64,000 bases of DNA from an uncultured Oscillospiraceae bacterium (GTDB taxonomy: Bacteria > Bacillota > Clostridia > Oscillospirales > Ruminococcaceae). A program made the position numbers and the translations under genes. The DNA lies in contig CABUEI010000001.1 of assembly GCA_902490585.1 (NCBI GenBank), positions 1 to 64,000 of the forward strand. The letters run 5' to 3'. The notes beneath the pieces are model-generated. The model was given only the letters and a program-made list of their open reading frames with translations. It did no database searches and had not been told where the DNA came from. Below, piece after piece: positions 18,133 through 24,687 of this stretch (its first letter is position 1; every line of letters begins with the position of its first letter).

Positions 18133-18645
18133 ATGAGAAAAAAGTTTCTTGAAATAGGTAAGATAGTAGCAACGCAGGGGCTCGGCGGTGAAGTCAGAGT
18201 GCAGTATTACTGTGACAGTGCCGATGTTATATGCAGTTTTGACCGACTATTTTTAGGCAAGGACAAGCAGGAGCTTGAAGTCGAAAAGGCACGCCCCCAC
18301 AAGACCCTCGCCGTGCTTAAACTCGGCGGCATCGACAACGTTGACGAAGCCAAGACGATAGTCGGCAAAATGCTTTACATGGACCGTGACGATGTGGAAC
18401 TCCCCGAGGGCGTAAACTTCATTCAGGACCTTATCGGGCTTGAAGTCCGTGATGCAGATACAGGCAAGGTTTACGGCAAGGTGACGGATATCTATCAGCA
18501 CGGTGCGGCAGATGTTTACGAGCTTAAAACCCCCGACGGCAAGGAGCTCATGTTCCCTGCGATCCCCGAAGTTCTTCTCGAAAAGAACATAGATGACGGC
18601 TATCTCGTTATAAGACCGCTCGACGGCTTGTTTGATGAAGAATAA
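18133..18645 (+). CDS. rimM: 16S rRNA processing protein RimM
   Basis: Ribosome maturation factor that helps assemble the 30S head with protein S19. The 170-aa product starts at ATG 18133 (MRKKFLEIGKIVATQG) with GTGAGG 5 nt upstream; a longer open frame inside gph is not used. The N-terminal RimM barrel (G-E-V-R-V motif) and C-terminal PRC-barrel (LIGLEVRDADTGKVYGKVTD...LMFPAIPEV) are both complete. It is followed by trmD as in most bacteria, but rpsP, usual upstream, is replaced here by gph. Confidence 0.97.
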   Translation: MRKKFLEIGKIVATQGLGGEVRVQYYCDSADVICSFDRLFLGKDKQELEVEKARPHKTLAVLKLGGIDNVDEAKTIVGKMLYMDRDDVELPEGVNFIQDLIGLEVRDADTGKVYGKVTDIYQHGAADVYELKTPDGKELMFPAIPEVLLEKNIDDGYLVIRPLDGLFDEE

Positions 18646-18669
18646 CCCCGATAACAAAACGGAGAACCT

Positions 18670-19719
18670 ATGATAAGAATTGATATAGCTACCCTCTTCC
18701 CCGATATGTGCGAGTCGTACTTATCCGAGAGCATAGTCGGCAGAGGCAGGAAAGCAGGTTATATAGACATACGTTGCCACAATATCCGTGACTATGCCGG
18801 CAACAAGCACAACCGTGTTGACGATAAGGCTTACGGCGGCGGCACGGGCATGGTAATGCAGGCACAGCCTATTTACGACTGTATAACCGCAATAAAGCAG
18901 GATAGCAACTCCTCTCCCCGCATAATCTATATGTCGCCGCAAGGCAAGGTGCTGACGCAGGATATCGTAAAAGAGCTTGCGGCAGAAGCCAGCCTTATAA
19001 TCCTCTGCGGACATTATGAGGGCGTTGACCAGCGTGTACTTGACGAGCTGAACGCCGAAGAGATCTCGGTAGGCGATTATGTACTGACAGGCGGAGAACT
19101 TCCCGCACTGATACTTTCCGATGCGATAGCAAGATTACAGGACGGAGTACTCCCCAACAGTGATGCCTACAGCATAGAGAGCCATTATAACGGTCTGCTT
19201 GAACACCCTCAGTACACACGCCCTGAGATATGGCACGACAGAGCCGTTCCCGGCGTTCTGCTGACAGGTGCGCATGATGCCGTAGCAAAATGGCAGGAAG
19301 AAACCGCCCTTGAAGTAACACGCAGAAAACGCCCCGATATGCTGTACGACCACCGCACAGACGGCGAACCTTACGCAAGATATATCCGTGTTTTCGTGCC
19401 GCACAAAGAGCGTGAATACGATATAGTAGCTTTCATGAAGCTGATATTCCACAGACGTATTCTTACAAACCGTGAGCAAAAGATTTTAAAGCGTATGATG
19501 CCCGTACTCGACTCTCTCCCCACTCCCCCGGAATGCACGGAGCAGTCAGAAAACGTAGCAACATGGCTGAAAGCCAAAAACGCAGGACATATTCTTGATA
19601 TGTACGCTCCTCTTTTCGATATGCTGAGAGAACACGGTATAGATTACCGCATAGAATACAGTGACACCCCGAACGGCAACCCAATAGCCGAAAACGACAA
19701 TTTTACCGTATTCGCCTGA
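18670..19719 (+). CDS. trmD: tRNA (guanine-N1)-methyltransferase TrmD with C-terminal extension
   Basis: Methylates G37 at N1 in tRNAs using SAM, preventing +1 frameshifts. The SPOUT catalytic part occupies residues 1 to about 226, with the trefoil-knot motifs MSPQGKVL, LCGHYEGVDQRV and SVGDYVLTGGELPAL and the C-terminal RRKRPDML. At 349 aa the protein is about 110-120 residues longer than typical TrmD; the extra part (about 227-349, rich in Arg/Lys then acidic) is not recognised. GGAG lies 7 nt before the ATG. It ends the gph-rimM-trmD unit; rplS is not downstream, unlike the common arrangement. Confidence 0.96.
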   Translation: MIRIDIATLFPDMCESYLSESIVGRGRKAGYIDIRCHNIRDYAGNKHNRVDDKAYGGGTGMVMQAQPIYDCITAIKQDSNSSPRIIYMSPQGKVLTQDIVKELAAEASLIILCGHYEGVDQRVLDELNAEEISVGDYVLTGGELPALILSDAIARLQDGVLPNSDAYSIESHYNGLLEHPQYTRPEIWHDRAVPGVLLTGAHDAVAKWQEETALEVTRRKRPDMLYDHRTDGEPYARYIRVFVPHKEREYDIVAFMKLIFHRRILTNREQKILKRMMPVLDSLPTPPECTEQSENVATWLKAKNAGHILDMYAPLFDMLREHGIDYRIEYSDTPNGNPIAENDNFTVFA

Positions 19720-19733
19720 AACCATATATAACA

Positions 19734-19766
19734 AATGCCGATGAAAACTCATCGGCATTATTTTTG
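19734..19766 (+). terminator. intrinsic terminator of trmD
   Basis: AATGCCGATGA-AAAC-TCATCGGCATT then ATTTTTG, 15 bp after the trmD stop. Confidence 0.9.
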
Positions 19767-19806
19767 ATCCGTGCGAAGCACACCACAATTATTCATTATT
19801 CATTAA
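19766..19806 (-). repeat. AATGAATAAT-type repeat with hairpin, inverted copy
   Basis: On the minus strand: AATGAATAATGAATAATTGTGG followed by GTGC-TTC-GCAC. The repeat runs into the adjoining HAD gene and supplies its last codons and stop (NNE-stop), so the gene end has been shaped by the element. Confidence 0.6.
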
Positions 19807-20385
19807 CTCTACAACTTTTCCTATCTCTTCCCAACCGTACACCCGTCTGATATTCTCATGCTCGAGCCCCTTGTTATAAGGTGCGTCAAACAACAGAACT
19901 TTTACTCCGTTGTCGGCTAAGAACTTTGACACTTTCGGATTATCGTCAATCATAATATCGACCTTATACTCTCTGCACCCTCTGAGCTTGTCCCCATTTG
20001 AATCCTTTTCGGTGCAGAAATATGTATCGTCAAAATTGTAGTTGTTTTTCTTTATCCAGTCAGTATACAGTTTTTTGCTGTAAAGTCCGAGCGGATTTTT
20101 ATATGCCGCAAATCGTCTTGCGGTGATCTGATACACCCCGTGACCGTTTTTCTTAAAGCTGTTTATTACACTCAGCGAATTTTCCCGTGTGTGTGCATTT
20201 TTACAATATGAAAAGAAATAACGAACACCAAACATAGCCTCACTCAGCTTTGAACAGCCGAAAACCTCTGTCGCTCTGTACCCCGACGGATTATCAGGCT
20301 CACGCTTGAACCATTTCTTGCCGTATTCGATTATAAATTCGGACAGGTCGGTGAGTACGCCGTCACAGTCTACGCCTATGTTCAT
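19789..20385 (-). CDS. HAD-superfamily 5'-nucleotidase-like protein
   Basis: 198-aa HAD protein with motif I VDCDGVLTDL (D6, D8), motif II ITARRF and motif IV MIDDNPKVSK, the pattern of the NT5C deoxyribonucleotidase/YqfW group. Dephosphorylation of a nucleoside monophosphate is possible; the real substrate is unknown. AAGGAG lies 6 nt before the start. The C-terminal LMNNE and stop lie inside a dispersed intergenic repeat, which suggests the original end was replaced when the element inserted. Confidence 0.75.
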   Translation of the reverse strand: MNIGVDCDGVLTDLSEFIIEYGKKWFKREPDNPSGYRATEVFGCSKLSEAMFGVRYFFSYCKNAHTRENSLSVINSFKKNGHGVYQITARRFAAYKNPLGLYSKKLYTDWIKKNNYNFDDTYFCTEKDSNGDKLRGCREYKVDIMIDDNPKVSKFLADNGVKVLLFDAPYNKGLEHENIRRVYGWEEIGKVVELMNNE

Positions 20386-20496
20386 ACCGTTCTCCTTAAA
20401 GTTTGATGTATACTCATTATACTATCAAACAAGCCGATTGTCAATTTTTATACGGCTGAATTACCACGCTCCCTAATAAAACAGCTCACAGCCGCA

Positions 20497-20536
20497 AAAA
20501 AAGCGGTCAAAGCATATCACTGTAACCGCTTTTATT
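20497..20536 (-). terminator. intrinsic terminator of darA-holB-ricT
   Basis: Minus strand AAAAGCGGT...ACCGCTTTT with a 16-nt loop and seven T's. Confidence 0.8.
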
Positions 20537-20607
20537 GATTATTGCTTTGTGTAACTCCCGCCGTTTTGCCGTCCTTAAAAGATATATAGCGTTATTAAAG
20601 GCGGAAC

Positions 20608-20637
20608 TTGAAGCGGCTCACAGCCGCCCGCCGCCCG
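20608..20637 (-). repeat. short hairpin repeat (copy 2), shared with 3834
   Basis: TTGAAGCGGCTCACAGCC followed by GCCCGCCG, next to the ricT stop. GCGGCT-CAC-AGCCGC is a perfect 6-bp stem with a 3-nt loop. Confidence 0.6.
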
Positions 20638-21504
20638 TCAGTCCTCAAGACCTTTGAGCGCCTGGATTTCTTCTTTCTTGATTCTTATCTTGCCGTCCTT
20701 CAGAAGCTTAACATCTTCCCTCTTGAACGCCGTAGCGGCGGCATCGGGATTCTTGTCAAGCTTTACCTTGAGTACACCCGTCAGCAGATTTGCGTCCTCA
20801 ACAATACCTCTGCCCTCGGCAGTCTCAACAAGCGCACCAACCTTGGGTGTTATTGCAAGAAGCTCCTCATAGCAGTTCTGCTCATATTTAAGACAGCACA
20901 TAAGTCTGCCGCAGGTTCCCGAAATCTTTGTCGGATTGAGCGACAGCGACTGCTCCTTTGCCATCTTGATAGATACAGGCTGGAATTCCCCGAGGAAAGT
21001 CGAACAGCAGAACGGTCTGCCGCAGATACCCAGTCCCCCGAGCATCTTTGCCTCATCACGCACGCCTATCTGACGTAATTCTATTCTTGTACGGTAAACA
21101 GATGCAAGATCCTTTACAAGCTCTCTGAAGTCAACTCTGTTTTCTGCGGTGAAATAGAACAGTATCTTGCTTCCGTCAAATGTACAGTCAATATCTATCG
21201 GCTTCATGTCAAGCTTGTGTTCCGCTATCTTCTGAGCGAACACCTTCATGATTTCCTGCTCTTTTTCACGGTTCTTCTTCTGTGTTTCGAGATCCTTTTC
21301 CGTAGCTATACGGATTATGCTCTTGAGCGGCTGTACGACCTTGCCGTCCTCGACCTCACGGTTTGCGATAACGACCTCGCCGCACTCCACTCCTCTTGCG
21401 GTTTCCACTATAACGTGTTTTCCGCACTCAAGTTTATTTCCGTTCGGGGAAAAGTAGTATATCTTTCCCACGTCCTTGAATCTGACTCCTATAATTTCAG
21501 TCAT
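20638..21504 (-). CDS. ricT: PSP1-domain protein RicT (YaaT)
   Basis: 288-aa PSP1 protein. In Bacillus subtilis RicT works with RicA and RicF in a Fe-S cluster-bearing complex that promotes RNase Y mRNA processing and supports sporulation and competence. The paired Cys motifs are intact: CGRPFCC and CGRLMCC near residues 160-205. It is the last gene of darA-holB-ricT, an order seen in many Firmicutes; the usual partner yabA does not follow. A hairpin repeat adjoins its stop and a strong terminator lies 100 bp further on. Confidence 0.95.
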   Translation of the reverse strand: MTEIIGVRFKDVGKIYYFSPNGNKLECGKHVIVETARGVECGEVVIANREVEDGKVVQPLKSIIRIATEKDLETQKKNREKEQEIMKVFAQKIAEHKLDMKPIDIDCTFDGSKILFYFTAENRVDFRELVKDLASVYRTRIELRQIGVRDEAKMLGGLGICGRPFCCSTFLGEFQPVSIKMAKEQSLSLNPTKISGTCGRLMCCLKYEQNCYEELLAITPKVGALVETAEGRGIVEDANLLTGVLKVKLDKNPDAAATAFKREDVKLLKDGKIRIKKEEIQALKGLED

Positions 21505-21526
21505 TTATATTCCTTTCTTATTGCTC

Positions 21527-22495
21527 TTATTGTAAAACAGCAAACAGCTTTGCAGGAATGTACGCCTGCATCAGTTTTACATTTATATTGGTTCCGTCCA
21601 TAAGCATGAAACCGTTCAGCACCTCATACAACGCATACAACCTTGCTTTCGTAAGTTTAAGCAACGGTTGTGATGATTGACCGCCGCCCGTTTCAAGCGT
21701 TCTCAGCGCATCGGTGACGTGTTCATATAGTATTGTGATAACGCCGTACAGTTCTTCTCTTGTCGTGCAGGCTGTCAGTGACACTGCGGCAGAATACTCA
21801 TTCTTCTGCGATAAAGCCACACTAATTTTCTCAGCCGTATCATACAGCTTTATCCGCTTTTCGTCCGACAGGATTTCAAGTATCTTGCCCGGATTTGTCC
21901 CGTACAGCTCGACCGACTGTTTTGCCTTATCGCTGTCACATCCGTTATATTCAAGGCAGGAAACGCACTCCTGTACCGTCATGTCCGATACGGGAATACA
22001 AACAAGCCTTGACATTATCGTTTCAAGTATTGCCGAAGTGTTCGAGCAGGTGAAGATATAGCGGTTGTGCCTTGACGGCTCTTCAATAGCTTTCAGCAGA
22101 ACATTCTGCTGCTCTTCCGTCATTTCCTCGCAGTCCTCATAAATGAAAACACGGGTATCACTGTCATTCGGCAGAGTTGAGGCAAAACGTACATTGTCAC
22201 GCACGCTGTCCTTAGTGTACTTATCGCCCTTTGCGTAGATAACGTCGGCGTGTTCTCCCGATATGATATTACGGCAGCTGCGGCACTTTCCGCACGGCAT
22301 ATTGTCCTCAGGAGCGGAACACAGATACAGCATAGCGCACCACTTTGCAAGGGTACGCTTTCCAAGTCCCTTTTCTCCGGTCAGCATTATTCCGTGAGGA
22401 AGTCGGTCGTTCTCCGACATTTCCGACAGCAGAGCGGTTTCACGCTGTTTTCCGAACAGCTTTATATTATCGCCGTTAACCTTGTTTTCCGGCAT
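21527..22495 (-). CDS. holB: DNA polymerase III delta' subunit (clamp loader)
   Basis: 322-aa clamp-loader ATPase-like subunit. Walker A-like GEKGLGKRTLA (about residues 38-48), zinc-module cysteines CGKCRSC after CSAPEDNMP, and the AIEEPSRHNRYIFTCSN sensor stretch identify it. The GEKGLGK loop keeps the Gly-Lys core but ends in R-T rather than the usual S/T pair. The start overlaps the darA stop by 1 nt (TGATG), so it is translationally coupled. Confidence 0.93.
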   Translation of the reverse strand: MPENKVNGDNIKLFGKQRETALLSEMSENDRLPHGIMLTGEKGLGKRTLAKWCAMLYLCSAPEDNMPCGKCRSCRNIISGEHADVIYAKGDKYTKDSVRDNVRFASTLPNDSDTRVFIYEDCEEMTEEQQNVLLKAIEEPSRHNRYIFTCSNTSAILETIMSRLVCIPVSDMTVQECVSCLEYNGCDSDKAKQSVELYGTNPGKILEILSDEKRIKLYDTAEKISVALSQKNEYSAAVSLTACTTREELYGVITILYEHVTDALRTLETGGGQSSQPLLKLTKARLYALYEVLNGFMLMDGTNINVKLMQAYIPAKLFAVLQ

Positions 22496-22818
22496 CAGAC
22501 TTTCTCAAATCTCTCAATGTTGGTTACGAAGATAGTCGCACCGCCTACAAATACTTCAACAGGGAAGCTTGTGTAACTGCCGACACCGTAAGATGCGGCA
22601 GAGGGAACAAACTGCTTTCTCTTGTGTGAATGGTCCTTGATAATAGAAATTATCTCGTCTATCTTATCATCCTCCGAGCAGATAAGAAACGTTGTATTTC
22701 CCGACATCAAAAATCCGCCTGTGGATGCCAGCTTTGTAGCCTGAAAGCCTGCCTGTGTAAGTGATGAAGAAACTGAATGAGCGTCATCATTATTTACGAT
22801 TGCATATATAAGTTTCAT
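22495..22818 (-). CDS. darA: cyclic-di-AMP receptor DarA (PstA), PII-like
   Basis: 107-aa PII-fold trimeric protein that binds the second messenger c-di-AMP. Recognised by MKLIYAIVNNDDA, GFQATKLASTGGFLMSGNTTFLI and GGATIFVTNIERFEKV, the family's binding-site stretches. It starts the darA-holB-ricT operon; tmk, which precedes it in Bacillus, is absent here. AAAGGA lies upstream of the ATG and a TTTACT-17-TATAAT promoter is at 22876-22904. Confidence 0.96.
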   Translation of the reverse strand: MKLIYAIVNNDDAHSVSSSLTQAGFQATKLASTGGFLMSGNTTFLICSEDDKIDEIISIIKDHSHKRKQFVPSAASYGVGSYTSFPVEVFVGGATIFVTNIERFEKV

Positions 22819-22875
22819 AAAGATTACCGTCCTTTCTGTACCGGGTTATCCTTGTGAGTTTGATTTTTCAGAATA

Positions 22876-22904
22876 ATTATATCACATTTCTGTTTTAAAG
22901 TAAA
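22876..22904 (-). promoter_or_regulatory. sigma-A-type promoter of darA-holB-ricT
   Basis: Minus strand TTTACT (22899-22904), 17 bp, TATAAT (22876-22881). The rest of this 299-bp gap (22905-23117) shows only a 6-bp hairpin GTCACA/TGTGAC near 23019-23040. Confidence 0.65.
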
Positions 22905-23117
22905 GAAAATACCGCATAAACTTCAATTTATTAACTTTCGGCAAGTCAATTTGAAAAATATTTTTGGCGAAAAATGCGAAATACGCTGTCAGAACCGGAT
23001 CATGTTGCATATTGTGCAGTCACAGTGCTTTGATGTGACGAAATCCCGATTGCACATCATTCCTTTGATTTAAGCCCCGTTTTCACTGAAACAGCGGAAT
23101 TTCCTTTATTCATGCGG

Positions 23118-24458
23118 TCAGACGACAATTGACAGGTCGGCAACACTCTTATCACGAAGCGTTCTCGCCGCATCTATTGTGACAGTTTCACCAGGCATCA
23201 CAAGCGGTATTCCCGGTGGGCACGGAGCTACCACCGTGGCACAGGTTTTTCCGACCGTCATCATGACAGGCAGTTTCACTTTTCCCGAGAAGTACGCCTT
23301 GGTCGGCGAGCAGGCGGCTTGTGTCCTGATATGTATCGGCGGTGACGGCAGGTTCCTTACGAATATCGACCTCGGCGTGTTCGCCGTCAGCACCGTCTTT
23401 ACCGTTTTAATGTCAACGTCCGTGGTTCCGCTTCCGAACAGCATTACACAGCGGTATTCGTCCGCATATTCGCACTCTATGTCAAATTCCCTGAGCATCT
23501 CAGCCATAGCAAAACCGGTCGAATGTACCGCCGCACAGTCAAACGTTATCCTCATATAATCGCTCGGTGACAACACATATCCCATGTTCACACAATGCTG
23601 TTTCAGTGCAGTTATCTTGTTGCAGATTTCCGCTAAATAAAGCGGTTTGTCGGCAATTGCCCTGTTGAATCTGTCCAGGCTGTCAAGGATAAGATAGCTC
23701 GGGCTTGAGGTTGCAGTCAGCGCCATTGCCTCCTTTGCCATAGCGCAGTATTTCTCGTTTGCTATATGCAGATATGCGCCGCCAGTCAGCACAGGTAAGG
23801 TCTTGTGGGCACTGTCCGCACACATATCCGCACCGAGCGTCATCGGGTGTAAATCTACCGGTGCGAATTTCAGATATGCACCGTGAGCGTTGTCAACCAG
23901 TAAAGGTATACCGTGAGAATGGCACACTTCCGCAATTGCGGAAATATCGCTCATTCCGCCGTAATAATCAATTGAATTTATAAATACCGCAAGTGTTCTG
24001 GAATTGATTTTTGATTCGATGCTTTCGGGGGTTACTGCGGCACTGAGATATTCTTCGGGATATACCCATGACGGAGTAAGTCCGAGCAGAACACAGGAAT
24101 TTATGAAACTGCGGTGCGAATATCTTCCCGCTATTACATGATCCTTGCCGTTGCCCCTGAGCTTTGCAAGCGTCAGCATTGTCTGTATGGCAAGCGTGCT
24201 TCCCGAACAGGAGTACAGCGTTCTCTTACTGCCGAACAGTCTTGATGCGTTTTTTTCGCTCTGTGCTATTATGCCTTTTCCGCCGTTTTCGTCAGTGTCG
24301 TAAAGGCTGTCTGCACCATCGATTTCGGTAATATCAAGCGGATTTTCCGTTCCTTTATGTCCCGGCATATAACAGCGTATGGTGTGCTTTTCACCGTTCT
24401 TTACCAGGAAGTCGTGAATAGGCGTTGCCATTTCTTCGGTTAAATTTGAAATATCCAT
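23118..24458 (-). CDS. Orn/Lys/Arg decarboxylase-family PLP enzyme (YaaO-like)
   Basis: 446-aa fold-type I PLP enzyme of the YaaO/SpeA group that decarboxylates arginine, lysine or ornithine to polyamine precursors. The start of the large domain reads YMPGHKGTENP; PLP residues are D189 in VDNAHGAY and Schiff-base Lys219 in DSAHKTLPVLTGGA. The family's PTYYG is here IDYYGG. The C-terminal domain carries CPPGIPLVMPGE. It lacks the wing domain of acid-inducible decarboxylases. Upstream of darA as in Bacillus, but with a separate promoter for darA in between. Confidence 0.92.
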   Translation of the reverse strand: MDISNLTEEMATPIHDFLVKNGEKHTIRCYMPGHKGTENPLDITEIDGADSLYDTDENGGKGIIAQSEKNASRLFGSKRTLYSCSGSTLAIQTMLTLAKLRGNGKDHVIAGRYSHRSFINSCVLLGLTPSWVYPEEYLSAAVTPESIESKINSRTLAVFINSIDYYGGMSDISAIAEVCHSHGIPLLVDNAHGAYLKFAPVDLHPMTLGADMCADSAHKTLPVLTGGAYLHIANEKYCAMAKEAMALTATSSPSYLILDSLDRFNRAIADKPLYLAEICNKITALKQHCVNMGYVLSPSDYMRITFDCAAVHSTGFAMAEMLREFDIECEYADEYRCVMLFGSGTTDVDIKTVKTVLTANTPRSIFVRNLPSPPIHIRTQAACSPTKAYFSGKVKLPVMMTVGKTCATVVAPCPPGIPLVMPGETVTIDAARTLRDKSVADLSIVV

Positions 24459-24504
24459 ATATTCTCCCTTTCAGCAGAACAATATTCTCTCGTTATCAGT
24501 TAAT

Positions 24505-24533
24505 ATTCTATCACAACTCCGTATTATTTTCAA
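24505..24533 (-). promoter_or_regulatory. sigma-A-type promoter of the decarboxylase gene
   Basis: Minus strand TTGAAA (24528-24533), 17 bp, TAGAAT (24505-24510). Confidence 0.65.
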
Positions 24534-24562
24534 TTTTTTTGTAATAAAAAAATCAAAAAAGG

Positions 24563-24591
24563 TTGAATTATTCTCCGCTTTTCATTATAAT
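24563..24591 (+). promoter_or_regulatory. sigma-A-type promoter of the FtsA-like operon
   Basis: TTGAAT (24563-24568), 17 bp, TATAAT (24586-24591); a second TATAAT follows at 24592. Transcripts would start near 24598. Confidence 0.7.
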
Positions 24592-24635
24592 TATAATCAG
24601 CAGAAAATATGTGATCGAAAATAAAAAACAAATCA

Positions 24636-24669
24636 AAATTCTGTAAACCTGTAGTGGTTTACAGAATTT
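24636..24669 (+). promoter_or_regulatory. perfect 14-bp inverted repeat in the leader of the FtsA-like gene
   Basis: AAATTCTGTAAACC-TGTAGT-GGTTTACAGAATTT, arms identical over 14 bp. It ends 3 bp before the GAAAGGAAG ribosome site and has no T-tract, so it looks like a repressor operator or a translation-controlling hairpin rather than a terminator. Confidence 0.7.
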
Positions 24670-24687
24670 ACGAAAGGAAGTATAAAA

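Noticed and set aside
23000..23060. Small RNA or T-box in the darA-decarboxylase gap
   Set aside because: Only a 6-bp hairpin; no T-box motif or strong terminator.
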